A model generated the notes under the pieces. The model was given only the letters and a program-made list of their open reading frames with translations, did not search any database and had not been told where the DNA came from. Made by a program: the position numbers and the translations under genes. Below are positions 54,651 to 64,000 of a DNA stretch of 64,000 bases, piece after piece. Numbering within the stretch: the first letter of the stretch is position 1; every line of letters starts with the position of its first letter. The DNA comes from an uncultured bacterium (GTDB lineage: Bacteria > Verrucomicrobiota > Kiritimatiellia > RFP12 > CAIWXQ01): positions 1 to 64,000 of the forward strand of contig CAIWXQ010000021.1 of NCBI GenBank assembly GCA_903916675.1, written 5' to 3'.

Positions 54651-55883
54651 ATGCCCTCGCACGCGATCGACAAGATTCTGGTCGTCAATTCCGGCAGCTC
54701 CTCGCTCAAATTCATGCTCTTCCGCATGTCGCCCGAGACCATGCTGGCCAAGGGGACCATCGAACGCATCGGGCGCCCCAGCGCCAACCTCGCCTACCAG
54801 CGCGACGGCGAGGCGCGCATCAACCTCCCGATCTCCGCCGACAACCACGGCCAGGCTCTGGAGAGCGCCTGCCAGATCCTGACCGACCCCGCGCGCGGCG
54901 TCCTGCGCGCGCTGACCGAGGTGCAGGCCATCGGCCACCGCGTGGTGCACGGCGGCGAGCGGTTCAGCACGCCAAGCGTGGTCGATGACCAGGTCAAGAA
55001 AGCCATCATGGAGTGCGCCGCGCTCGCACCGCTGCACAATCCGCCCAACCTCGGTGGCATCGTGGCCTGCGAGCACGTCTTTCCCGGCGTGCCCAACGTG
55101 GCGGTTTTCGACACCGCCTTCCATCAAGCCATGCCGTTACACGCCTATCTCTATGCGATCCCGCGCAAGTACTACGACCAGTACCACATCCGCAAATACG
55201 GGTTCCACGGCACCTCGCACAAGTACGTCATGCAGTCTGCGGCCGAGTACCTCCATCGCCCGGTCGAGCAGCTCAAGCTCATCACCTGCCACATGGGCAA
55301 CGGCTCCAGCATCGCGGCCATCGACGGCGGCAAGGTACTCGACACCTCCATGGGCATGACCCCCCTGCCCGGCCTCGTCATGGGAACGCGCTGCGGCGAC
55401 ATTGACCCCGCGGTCGTGCTCTTCCTCGCGCGGCAGGGGATGACCCCGGACGCGATCGACGACCTGCTCAACAAGAAATGCGGCCTGCTCGGCGTGGGCG
55501 GCATCGAGAGCGGCGACATGCGCGACCTGGTGGACGCCGCAGCAGCCGGCAACCCCTCCGCCACCATGGCGCTGAACATGTTCGGGCACCGCACGGCGTT
55601 CTACATCGGCGGCTACTACGCCCTGCTCGGCGGCGCCGACGCGGTCGTGCTGACCGGCGGCATCGGCGAGAACTGCTTCCCCGCCCGCAAGAAGATCGTC
55701 GAGCGCCTGGACGCCATCGGCTGCATTCTCGACGATGCCCGCAACGAAGAGGTCCGCGGCCGCGCCGGCGTCATCACCACCGACGCCAGCCGCACGCCGG
55801 TCATCATCCTCCCGACCAACGAGGAGCTCATGATCGCGCGGGAAACGTACACGCTGCTGGCGAAACAAGAAGTGAACAGTTAG
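54651..55883 (+). CDS. ackA: Acetate kinase
   Basis: 410 residues. Interconverts acetyl phosphate + ADP and acetate + ATP. N-terminal ILVVNSGSSSLKFML, HRVVHGGERF, the PHOSPHATE-like GFHGTSHKYV, the nucleotide motif HMGNGSSIAAI, and TGGIGEN are all present. ATG 54651 is used; GGAGGA lies 10 nt upstream. The last codons (EVNS, stop TAG) fall inside a GTGAACAGT simple repeat, so the C terminus was reset by it. Followed by pta (81 bp); together they give ATP from acetyl-CoA. Confidence 0.97.
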   Translation: MPSHAIDKILVVNSGSSSLKFMLFRMSPETMLAKGTIERIGRPSANLAYQRDGEARINLPISADNHGQALESACQILTDPARGVLRALTEVQAIGHRVVHGGERFSTPSVVDDQVKKAIMECAALAPLHNPPNLGGIVACEHVFPGVPNVAVFDTAFHQAMPLHAYLYAIPRKYYDQYHIRKYGFHGTSHKYVMQSAAEYLHRPVEQLKLITCHMGNGSSIAAIDGGKVLDTSMGMTPLPGLVMGTRCGDIDPAVVLFLARQGMTPDAIDDLLNKKCGLLGVGGIESGDMRDLVDAAAAGNPSATMALNMFGHRTAFYIGGYYALLGGADAVVLTGGIGENCFPARKKIVERLDAIGCILDDARNEEVRGRAGVITTDASRTPVIILPTNEELMIARETYTLLAKQEVNS

Positions 55884-55930
55884 CCGGTAGCAGTTCTGTC
55901 GCAAAATTGATTGCTGCTTACTGTTCACTG
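55871..55930. repeat. AGTGAACAGT facing repeats, ackA stop to pta
   Basis: Left arm AGTGAACAGTTAGCCGGTAG (55871-55893), right arm CTGCTTACTGTTCACT (55914-55929). The TAG stop of ackA lies within the left arm. Confidence 0.7.
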
Positions 55931-55964
55931 TGCGCATTCTGCCATCCACGCTGGAAAATTCCCC

Positions 55965-56978
55965 ATGAAGCTGCTTGCCCGTCTCATCCCCCGTGTCCAG
56001 GCCGCCAACCGCCGCATCGTGCTGCCGGAAGGGCACGACCCCCGCGTCATCCTCGCCGCGCTCAAGGCACGCCTCGACCGCCTCGCCACGCCCCTCGTCC
56101 TGGCCACACCCGAGGAACTCGCCACGGCCGAGAAGGATGCGGGCGCCTCTCTTTCCGCCGCCGGCATCGCCAGCATCGACTACACTTCGTCCGACCTGCT
56201 GCCCCGCCTCGCCGCCCTGCTGCACGAGAAGCGCAAGGCCAAGGGGATGACGCTGGACGAGGCTACCCAGGCTGTGCGCGCCAGCCGACTCTACTTTGGC
56301 AACCTCATGCTGGCCTCCGGGCTGGTGGACGGCCTCGTTGGCGGCAGCATCGCATCCACTCCCGACATGCTGCGCGCCGCGTTTCATTGCGTCGGCACAG
56401 CGCCCGGGATCCATCTTGGTTCGTCGTGCTTCGTCATGGACCTCCAACACCCCACGCCGTCCGGCGACGACGTGCTGCTCTACGCCGACTGCGGCGTCAA
56501 CCCCTGCCCCACGGCCGAGCAGATGGTGGATATCGCCCATGCCACCGCCATCTCCTGCCGTGCCCTCTTGGGCCAGCAGCCCCGCCTCGCCTTTCTGAGC
56601 TTCTCTACCAAGGGAAGCGCCTCGCACGAGTTGGTGGACAAGGTGCGCATCGCCACGGAGCTGACAAAAAACCGCTTTGCCGAACTCAAGCTTGACGCCG
56701 TGGTCGACGGCGAAGTGCAGGCCGACACCGCGCTCGTCCCCCGTGTTGCCGCGGCGAAAAACCCGAAAGGTGCCATTCAGGGCAATGCCAACGTGCTGAT
56801 CTTCCCGGATCTGCAGGCCGGAAACATCGCCTACAAGCTCACCGAGCGCCTCGCCGGCGCCACGGCCTACGGCCCGATCCTGCAGGGATTCGCCAAGCCG
56901 GTCAACGACCTCTCCCGGGGCTGCAGCGCCGACGATATCGTCGGCGTCATCGCCATCACGATCTGCCAGGGACTGTAA
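55965..56978 (+). CDS. pta: Phosphate acetyltransferase
   Basis: 337 residues, the short (single-domain) Pta. Converts acetyl-CoA + Pi to acetyl phosphate. N-terminal [71 protein letters not shown] and the C-terminal [19 protein letters not shown] mark the family. Only GGAA is near ATG 55965. Partner of ackA. Confidence 0.96.
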   Translation: MKLLARLIPRVQAANRRIVLPEGHDPRVILAALKARLDRLATPLVLATPEELATAEKDAGASLSAAGIASIDYTSSDLLPRLAALLHEKRKAKGMTLDEATQAVRASRLYFGNLMLASGLVDGLVGGSIASTPDMLRAAFHCVGTAPGIHLGSSCFVMDLQHPTPSGDDVLLYADCGVNPCPTAEQMVDIAHATAISCRALLGQQPRLAFLSFSTKGSASHELVDKVRIATELTKNRFAELKLDAVVDGEVQADTALVPRVAAAKNPKGAIQGNANVLIFPDLQAGNIAYKLTERLAGATAYGPILQGFAKPVNDLSRGCSADDIVGVIAITICQGL

Positions 56979-57006
56979 ACTGCGGCCGTCACAACGGAGG
57001 GTGAAC

Positions 57007-57693
57007 ATGCGCGTGCTGCTGGTGGAAGACGACCGCAAGATCGCCTCATTCGTGGCCAAGGGCCTCCGGCAGGCTGGTTACACCGTGGACCCGGTCGACA
57101 CCGGCGAGGACGGCTACACGCACCTGTCCACGCAAACCTACGATGCCGCCATCGTGGACATCATGCTGCCGGGCATGGACGGCCTGACCCTGGTGGAGAA
57201 GGTCCGGCGCGATTTTCCGCGGCACATACCCATCATTTTCCTGAGCGCGCGCCGGGAGGTAGACGACCGCGTGCGCGGCCTGCAGGTCGGCGGCGATGAC
57301 TACCTCGTAAAGCCCTTTGCGTTCTCCGAACTGGTCGCGCGGCTGCAGGCGCTGATCCGCCGCACCGCCGGCGTGCGCGAGCCCACCCGCCTCGGGCACG
57401 GCGACCTCGAGCTCGACGTCGCGCGCCGCCGGCTGACACGCGCCGGGCAGGTCGTGGAGCTCCAGCCCCGCGAGTTCGCCCTGCTACAGTACCTGTTCTA
57501 CCACCCCGGCCGGGTGCTCTCCAAGACCATGATCATGGAGCATGTCTGGGACTACAACTTCGACCCGGAGACAAACGTGGTGGAAACCTGCGTCTGCCGC
57601 CTGCGCAACAAGCTTAATGAGGGGTTTCCGAAAAAACGCGAATACATCCGGACCCTCCGGGGAGTCGGTTATGTCCTTGCGCCTCAGGAGTAG
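57007..57693 (+). CDS. OmpR/PhoB-family response regulator
   Basis: 228 residues. Receiver domain (1-115): acidic pocket VEDD, phospho-acceptor Asp in AAIVDIMLPGMDG (about 51), Thr/Ser as FLSAR, and Lys in YLVKPF. C-terminal winged HTH (130-225; EFALLQYLFYHPGRVLSK...VETCVCRLRNKL...IRTLRGVGYVL). Most like CusR/CopR-type metal-responsive regulators. ATG 57007 has GGAGG 6 nt upstream; GTG 57001 would overlap it. Overlaps the kinase gene by 23 bp, so co-expressed. Targets unknown, possibly the cus genes in this window (inference). Confidence 0.93.
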   Translation: MRVLLVEDDRKIASFVAKGLRQAGYTVDPVDTGEDGYTHLSTQTYDAAIVDIMLPGMDGLTLVEKVRRDFPRHIPIIFLSARREVDDRVRGLQVGGDDYLVKPFAFSELVARLQALIRRTAGVREPTRLGHGDLELDVARRRLTRAGQVVELQPREFALLQYLFYHPGRVLSKTMIMEHVWDYNFDPETNVVETCVCRLRNKLNEGFPKKREYIRTLRGVGYVLAPQE

Positions 57694-59074
57694 CTGGCGC
57701 GGTTCGTTCGCGCTGCGCCTGGCCGCCACCTGCGCACTGCTGTCCGCGCTGCTGTCCGTGGGCGGACTCTCGGTTCTGTATCTGGTGGTCAAATCGCACA
57801 TGAAACACGCCACGGACGCCGGCATGGCCTCCGACATGCGGGAAATCTTCATTGTCGTCGACCGCAGCAACCTCGACGGCGTGCGAGCCTGTTTTGACGC
57901 GATCACCGCCTCGCAGGGAAGCATGGACAGCTTCTACCACCTGATGAACGCACAGGGCGAGACTCTGGCAGGCAGCAAGCTGACTCCCTGGCAGGATGTG
58001 GCCTTCGACCCGCAGCGCCTGAAGGGGCTGTCCGCGCGCAAGCCGATCATGCGCACCGTGGTCCTGAAGGACGCGCGCAAATCGGCGCGCGTCCTGGAGG
58101 CCCGTGTGGCGGACAACCTCTACCTGCAGATGGGGCTGTCACTCGAGGAAACCAACAAGTTCCTGTTTCACCTCCGCAGCGTGGCCACCTGGCTGGTCGT
58201 CATTTTGCTGGCCGGCAGCACGGTGACGGGCTGGCTGGTCGCGCGACGCGCCATGAGCGGCATCCGCCGCATTACGCGGGCGGTCGAACGGGTGACCGGC
58301 GGCAGTTTCGGCGACCGTGTCCCGGTGTCGCCCGGCGGCGATGAGATATCCCATTTGGGCCGGACGTTCAACGACATGGCCGAACGTGTCCAGACCACTC
58401 TGGCGGAGATGCGGCAGCTCAACAGCAACATCGCGCACGACCTGCGCAGCCCAATCACTCGCATCCGGGGGGTGGCGGAGACCAGCCTGCTAACCGCCGA
58501 CAACCAGCAGGAGTTCCAGGAAACCGCCGGCAGCGTCATTGAAGAGTGCGACCGCCTGCTGCTCCTGATCAATACCACGCTCGACATCGCCGAGGCGGAG
58601 GCCGGCATCCGCCGGCTTGACCTCTCGACGTTCGATCTGGCCGAGGTGGCCCAGCAAGCCGCGGAAATCTTCCGCCCGGTTGCGGAGGAGAATGGCGTCC
58701 GCCTCGGAACGCGCCTGACCCGCACGCCGGTGCGCGGTGAACTCCCCCGGATCCAGCGCGCCGTGGCCAATCTGGTCGACAATGCCGTGAAATTCACTCC
58801 GCACGGCGGTGAGGTACTGGTCACGGTCAGCGAATCGCAGGGGTGCGCCCGGCTCGTCGTGCGCGACACCGGCCCCGGCATATTGCCCCGCGACCTGCCC
58901 CACGTTTTCACTCGTTTCTACCGCGGCGACAAGAGCCGCCACCTGCCGGGCCACGGACTGGGCTTGAGCTTGGCCAGCGCCTTCGTCCGTGCCAATGGCG
59001 GCGATCTCTCCGTGGAATCCGAACCCGGCCAGGGCAGCATCTTCACCATCCGCCTCCCGGCTGCGTCCGGGTAA
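57671..59074 (+). CDS. Sensor histidine kinase (heavy-metal sensor type)
   Basis: 467 residues. TM1 (about 16-36), a periplasmic sensor region (about 40-165), TM2 (VATWLVVILLAGSTVTGWLV), HAMP (RAMSGIRRITRAVERVTGGSFGDRV), dimerisation/phosphoacceptor H-box SNIAHDLRSPITRIRG, N-box NLVDNAVKF, G1 DTGPGI, and G2 GHGLGLSLA. GGGGAG 7 nt before ATG 57671 inside the regulator gene. CusS-like by architecture (CusS-type kinases pair with this class of regulator). Signal unknown. Confidence 0.93.
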   Translation: MSLRLRSSWRGSFALRLAATCALLSALLSVGGLSVLYLVVKSHMKHATDAGMASDMREIFIVVDRSNLDGVRACFDAITASQGSMDSFYHLMNAQGETLAGSKLTPWQDVAFDPQRLKGLSARKPIMRTVVLKDARKSARVLEARVADNLYLQMGLSLEETNKFLFHLRSVATWLVVILLAGSTVTGWLVARRAMSGIRRITRAVERVTGGSFGDRVPVSPGGDEISHLGRTFNDMAERVQTTLAEMRQLNSNIAHDLRSPITRIRGVAETSLLTADNQQEFQETAGSVIEECDRLLLLINTTLDIAEAEAGIRRLDLSTFDLAEVAQQAAEIFRPVAEENGVRLGTRLTRTPVRGELPRIQRAVANLVDNAVKFTPHGGEVLVTVSESQGCARLVVRDTGPGILPRDLPHVFTRFYRGDKSRHLPGHGLGLSLASAFVRANGGDLSVESEPGQGSIFTIRLPAASG

Positions 59075-59115
59075 TCCTGGTGCCAATGGGCAATGCCGCG
59101 CGGCGCGAAGCCAGT

Positions 59116-59240
59116 TCACGTCGGTTTCGAAGTCGGTATCGGGGTCGAGTTCTCACGGAATACGGCTGGAATGCGTTTCCTTCGTCTGCGTGATAGCCGT
59201 TTCTTGATACCGATGCCGACACCGACCCTGACGCCGATGC
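59116..59240. repeat. Facing pair of 6-bp repeats (ATCGGN type)
   Basis: In the 366-bp gap before the glycosyltransferase. Left arm GTCGGTTTCGAAGTCGGTAT onwards (59118-59148), right arm GATACCGATGCCGACACCGA onwards (59205-59240). The remainder (59241-59440) holds no recognisable element except AAAGGGG serving the next start. Confidence 0.7.
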
Positions 59241-59440
59241 GGTTGTGGTGGTTTGTTGGCGGCGCTGAAAGAATCAGCCCTCGTTTCGCAAGGCGCAATC
59301 AAAGCCCTTGCTTTCATCCGCCCGCCACATTGGCAAACGGTAATCTGCTGGCAATCCGCCGGCAATCTGGCGTTCCTACACTGGCTCCCAATCGAGCTGC
59401 CTATCCCCCATTGAATGGCCGCTGGAAAGGGGCCCCGGAC

Positions 59441-60610
59441 ATGCATGTGGTGCAATTGCTCCCGGAACTGCAGGAAGGCGGCGCCGAGCGAGTCGTGCTC
59501 GACCTTAACCGCGAACTGGTGCGCCGCGGTGTCGCCAGTACGGTGATCTCGCGCGGCGGGCGCCTCGTGGCACAGGTCGAGGCAGACGGCGGACGCCATA
59601 TCCGCCTCGATGTCTGCAGCAAGAACCCGCTCACCTTCCCGCTGCGCGCCCTCCGCCTGCGTCGGACCCTGGCTACGTTGTCGCCAGACCTCGTGCACGT
59701 ACATAGCCGCCTCCCCGCCTGGCTGCTGCGCGTGGCCAATCGCCGCCTGGGCCTGCCGGTCGTCGCTGCCGTTCACGGCCTCAACCGCCCCGGATGGTAC
59801 AGCCGCATCCTGACGCGCAGTGCGCGCATCCACTGCGTCAGCCAAGTCGTGCGTGCCCATCTGCGGCGACACTACAACACGCCGGACAGCCAGATGCGCA
59901 TCGCGTATCCGGGCGTGAATGTCGAACGGTTCGACCCCGCCCGCATCGATCTCGATTTTGTGGAATACTTTCGCCGGACGCACCGGCTGGATGGTCACTT
60001 CATCGTGACGAGCGTCGGACGCCTGGCGCCGGGCAAGGACTATGAGACCTTTATCCGCGGCATTCAGGCGGCCCGCGCGCAGATCCCGAACATCGTCGGC
60101 GTCATTGTCGGCGCCGGTCACCGCCGGCACTGCCGGTACGAGCGCCGCCTGCAGAACCTGGTCCGCACGAGCGGCATGGCGGATGCCATCCGGTTTGCCG
60201 GCCAGCAGGATCAGATGGCCGAAATCTACGCCATCAGCGATGCGGTCGTCTCGTGCTCCGCCAAGGCCGAGAGCTTCGGCCGTACCCTCGCGGAGGCGCT
60301 GGCCATGAACACGCCCGTCGTCGCCACCGCGCACGGCGGCGCGCTGGAGATCGTGCGTGAGAAGATCGACGGCTTCCTGTTCGCGCCGCGCGACGAAAGC
60401 GCACTGGCTCGCTGCCTGGAGACGCTGCGCCAACAGGCGCCGTGGCGCGACCTGCGTGCCGGCATCCTCCAGCGCTTCGCGCTGGAACGGACCATGGACG
60501 ACATCCTCGTCATCTACCGGGAGGCGCAAGAGGCCACGGCATACAACAGCGCTTGCCTGCCTCTGCCGCTGCCGTCCGGCGCGCTACGCCCCCGGGAAGT
60601 CACCGCGTAG
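59441..60610 (+). CDS. Family 4 glycosyltransferase
   Basis: 389 residues. GT-B fold retaining glycosyltransferase of GT4 type. N-terminal HVVQLLPELQEGGAERVVLDL, the donor-binding half with SVGRLAPGKDYETFIRGI, and the EX7E-like acid region SCSAKAESFGRTLAEALAMNTPVVAT. Likely acts on cell-surface polysaccharide or lipid glycan. ATG 59441 has AAAGGGG about 8 nt upstream and homology begins at once; the longer frame consists of translated repeat. No sugar-biosynthesis genes beside it, so the substrate cannot be called. Confidence 0.92.
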   Translation: MHVVQLLPELQEGGAERVVLDLNRELVRRGVASTVISRGGRLVAQVEADGGRHIRLDVCSKNPLTFPLRALRLRRTLATLSPDLVHVHSRLPAWLLRVANRRLGLPVVAAVHGLNRPGWYSRILTRSARIHCVSQVVRAHLRRHYNTPDSQMRIAYPGVNVERFDPARIDLDFVEYFRRTHRLDGHFIVTSVGRLAPGKDYETFIRGIQAARAQIPNIVGVIVGAGHRRHCRYERRLQNLVRTSGMADAIRFAGQQDQMAEIYAISDAVVSCSAKAESFGRTLAEALAMNTPVVATAHGGALEIVREKIDGFLFAPRDESALARCLETLRQQAPWRDLRAGILQRFALERTMDDILVIYREAQEATAYNSACLPLPLPSGALRPREVTA

Positions 60611-60641
60611 AGTTGTTCCCAAAATAGACGGGGTGGTAACC

Positions 60642-60686
60642 TGCGCGGCCCGATCTGCGCCCCAACGGTGCGTCAGCCGACACGCC
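60642..60686. repeat. Fragment of the dispersed ~220-bp element, copy C
   Basis: TGCGCGGCCCGATCTGCGCC and onward to CAGCCGACACGC matches the central block of copy A (28066-28110) nearly base for base. The other parts are missing. Confidence 0.8.
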
Positions 60687-60716
60687 CGGAGAAGCCGGCG
60701 CCCCTTCCCTGCCTGT

Positions 60717-61028
60717 TCACGCTGGCTGCAGCACCTGCAGCGAGACCCGGGCCACCATTTCCTGCGTAGCCGCCTTGTACCGCAGCATGTGCGGCAGCCC
60801 GCTGAGGTGCTTGCGCAGCGCCTCCAGACTCTCCCACGCCTCCACGATGGTGACCGCATCCGGCCGCAGTGGAATCTGCGCCTGAAGGCCGGAAGCCAAG
60901 TCCAGCATGGGCGTGTAGTCCAGGCACCCCGACTCAGCCCGCACATGCGGCACATTCGCCTGCAACTCCTTCAGAAACGCTTCGCGCCGGCCCGGCTTCA
61001 GTTCGATGGTTGCAATGACACGGATCAT
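60717..61028 (-). CDS. Antibiotic-biosynthesis-monooxygenase (ABM) domain protein
   Basis: 103 residues, a single ABM (dimeric alpha+beta barrel) domain as in YgiN-type quinol monooxygenases. Typical pattern: IRVIATIELKPGRREAFLKEL, ESGCLDY, IVEAWESLEALRKHLSGLPHMLRY. The reaction is unknown; many members are cofactor-free oxygenases or simply small-molecule-binding. AAGGAG lies 8 nt before ATG 61028. Stands alone. Confidence 0.88.
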   Translation of the reverse strand: MIRVIATIELKPGRREAFLKELQANVPHVRAESGCLDYTPMLDLASGLQAQIPLRPDAVTIVEAWESLEALRKHLSGLPHMLRYKAATQEMVARVSLQVLQPA

Positions 61029-61135
61029 CTGGTGGCACTCCTTCTTGATGGCGGAGATTCGCTATCCCCTTCCGCCCGTTTGACTCAATCTCGCGGCAAA
61101 CTGACCATTGCCCTCAGTTTCGATGAGTTCCATGG

Positions 61136-61196
61136 CGCCAACGGTCACGCCTCAGCCGCGCCGCTTCGCGGTGTCGGCTGCGGCGCATTGTTGGGC
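61136..61196 (-). repeat. Integron attC-like recombination site
   Basis: Read on the minus strand: GCCCAACAATGCGCC, CAGCCG, CCGCGAAGCGG, CGGCTG, then CGTTGGCG. Core sites GCCCAAC and GTTGGCG (consensus RYYYAAC/GTTRRRY, the second imperfect) flank an imperfect hairpin with the CAGCCG/CGGCTG arms and a CCGC/GCGG inner stem, as in known attC sites of similar (61 bp) length. It lies at the 3' end of the nucleotidyltransferase gene, the position expected in a gene cassette. No integrase IntI in the window. Confidence 0.6.
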
Positions 61197-61625
61197 GACA
61201 TGCATGCACAGTTGCTCGAAAAGACAGAGCGGATCATATAGAACTCTGCACCCATCGCGGATGACCCGTGCTGTTCCAGGATCAATCGGATAGCAACTGG
61301 CCCACTCTTGTGAACAGAAGTCAAGCTCGACTCTTGTGTGATCTTCAAGTTCGCAGTGACGTGACCAGAGAGGACCATAGGACACATCCGCCCACTTCGT
61401 AATCGGCGCCGGCCAGGCAATCTCTTCAAGCCATTCGGTGATGCAGCGAAAATTCTGAGGGTCGGTGGCGAGGACTACCAAATCGATGTCCGAGTTCACC
61501 TGAGCGGCATCCCTGGCCCAGGAGCCTACAAGGGCCAACCCATTGATGTTGGTCTTGCGCTGAGCCCACAACGCTATGGCCCGACATACCGATTCACAAA
61601 TCGCCTTGGGATCACGCGTCGTCAT
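61152..61625 (-). CDS. MNT-type nucleotidyltransferase, cassette-like
   Basis: 157 residues. Pol-beta-type nucleotidyltransferase fold: LVGSWARDAAQVNSDIDLVVL gives GSx...DxD, with a later third acidic residue in RVELDFC. Similar domains occur in aminoglycoside adenylyltransferases and in antitoxin-like MNT proteins; specificity is open. The last 16 codons and the stop are inside the attC-like site, so its C terminus is set by the recombination site, as is common for integron cassettes. ATG 61625 used (weak Shine-Dalgarno). Confidence 0.78.
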   Translation of the reverse strand: MTTRDPKAICESVCRAIALWAQRKTNINGLALVGSWARDAAQVNSDIDLVVLATDPQNFRCITEWLEEIAWPAPITKWADVSYGPLWSRHCELEDHTRVELDFCSQEWASCYPIDPGTARVIRDGCRVLYDPLCLFEQLCMHVAQQCAAADTAKRRG

Positions 61626-61782
61626 GTCGCCCAAACTTATAGTTATCCGTCACGCTCCAACCGGTTCCGGCAAGATGAGCAGCCGGACAATCCGCTCCAT
61701 CCCGATTGGGGATTGATTTTAGCGGTGGCGAGCAGGGTGTAAAGGCGATTCCGACCCCCGAAGCGCTGTTTGAGAGAACTGC

Positions 61783-61811
61783 CGAATACTGAACCCTGAA
61801 TATCGAGATCT
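61783..61811. repeat. GAATACTGAA/GAATATCGA simple repeat
   Basis: CCGAATACTGAACCCTGAAT and following ATCGAGATC; the same style as 9352-9386 (GGAATATCGAACCAGGAACT...). Part of the 587-bp gene-free stretch before uvrB. Confidence 0.55.
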
Positions 61812-61825
61812 TGCTGCGCCAGCAG

Positions 61826-61902
61826 GGGTAGGGCGTCCCGCTCCGCGGGCGCCGAACCCAGCGCTCGTAAATCCGCGGACGGCGGCGGAGCGCCGTCCCT
61901 AC
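61826..61902. repeat. REP-like hairpins (GGACGGCG...CGCCGTCC)
   Basis: GGACGGCG (61877-61884), loop GCGGAG, CGCCGTCC (61891-61898), followed by CTACC as at the 3' end of the 220-bp element. A related CCCGCTCCGCGGG hairpin precedes at 61833-61845. Confidence 0.65.
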
Positions 61903-62013
61903 CTTTTCGGCCAGACACCTACGGTAGTGGACAAACTTTCCGTTTTCGGCGCAACCGAATACCTCGACTTTGACAACGCCCACGCGCGCCAAGGGCGAAC
62001 TGGGGCGCGGATC

Positions 62014-62212
62014 GGTTCTTTGCCGCACGGGAACGCAGCAGACTGCCCCGGCTGCAAGGCTTGAGCCGAAGGGGCAGGACTCGTGTCCGCCCCGAGGCGA
62101 AAACGCCGCAGACGGCGGCAGCATCCTGCGCGATCCGTGCGGCCCGATCCGCGCCCCAACCGTGCGTCAACCACAGTCTCGCAGGCCAGTCGGACGGCGC
62201 GGAGCGCCATCC

Positions 62213-62234
<22 letters not shown>
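62014..62234. repeat. Dispersed ~220-bp element, copy B
   Basis: Homologous to 27937-28156. Hairpin GGGGC (62071-62075)/GCCCC (62089-62093) around GGACTCGTGTCC. Its right end runs into uvrB and supplies the last codons (SRRKR-type) and TAG stop. Confidence 0.85.

Positions 62235-64000
<1,766 letters not shown>

Noticed and set aside
55137-57059. 640-codon open frame antisense to ackA-pta
   Set aside because: Crosses two real genes and the intergenic repeat; no protein family visible.
59093-59440. 116-codon N-terminal extension of the glycosyltransferase
   Set aside because: Consists of translated hexamer repeats; GT4 homology starts at 59441 behind AAAGGGG.
61826-62212. Group II intron or transposase remnant before uvrB
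   Set aside because: No reverse transcriptase, transposase or domain V-like sequence; the region is explained by repeat modules.

Overview
The window is high-GC (about 60-65 % by eye), densely coded bacterial chromosome with roughly 54 genes, mostly housekeeping. The organism is a Gram-negative-type bacterium with an elongasome (mreBCD-mrdA-rodA), lipoproteins and an outer-membrane style metal-efflux system. A PVC-superphylum relative (Kiritimatiellota/Verrucomicrobiota-like) is my best guess. The reasons are two Hanks-type kinases with large extracytoplasmic regions, a PPi-type phosphofructokinase, single-chain glycyl-tRNA synthetase, an EfpL/YeiP-type EF-P paralogue, and an unusual load of short-period intergenic repeats. 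This placement is inference; no rRNA is present to settle it. Lower glycolysis (gap-pgk-tpiA) plus ackA-pta suggests a sugar-fermenting, acetate-producing metabolism.

Layout: 1-2946 cusA-like RND pump (5' truncated). 2950-4143 PPi-PFK. 4306-4728 DUF721. 4735-8403 a two-gene kinase/partner operon whose products share an extracytoplasmic domain. 8492-15046 lgt, rluD, an outer-membrane-like beta-barrel, CE7 esterase, efpL, ilvD. 15077-17644 ybaK and an ABC-F ATPase. 18084-22447 rpmI-rplT and pheST. 22875-23909 birA with a clear BirA operator and a leaderless-type promoter. 24174-27863 gap-pgk-tpiA-secG. 28220-34686 a lone PurH cyclohydrolase domain, PHP nuclease, fmt, larB, glycyl-tRNA synthetase, HAD protein. 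34774-36750 heavy-metal proteins. 37081-40397 tRNA-Arg(UCU) carrying a 3.2-kb integrative element (tyrosine integrase, HTH protein, truncated HsdR, small zinc-ribbon protein) bounded by 52-bp direct repeats. 40441-45785 membrane proteins, a second kinase, a PAP2-like lipoprotein and a LysM lipoprotein. 45862-53158 rng-rodA-mrdA-mreD-mreC-mreB (all on the minus strand). 53352-59074 serC, ackA, pta and a two-component pair. 59441-64000 glycosyltransferase, ABM monooxygenase, a nucleotidyltransferase with an integron attC-like site at its 3' end, and uvrB (truncated by the window edge).

The most unusual content is non-coding. Almost every larger intergenic gap holds degenerate short-period repeats (about 6-bp or 9-bp period), frequently as facing inverted arms around a second, different repeat. 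Several intrude into genes: they supply the stop codons of ackA and uvrB and form in-frame insertions in an ABC-F ATPase, in the activation loop of a kinase, and in the integrase. A separate ~220-bp element (27937-28156 and 62014-62234, with a fragment at 60642) has a conserved hairpin with a compensatory base-pair change. Other regulatory signals include a 17-bp perfect hairpin that sequesters the fmt ribosome-binding site, a 28-bp perfect palindrome over the pgk stop codon, and a dyad inside the promoter of the heavy-metal operon.
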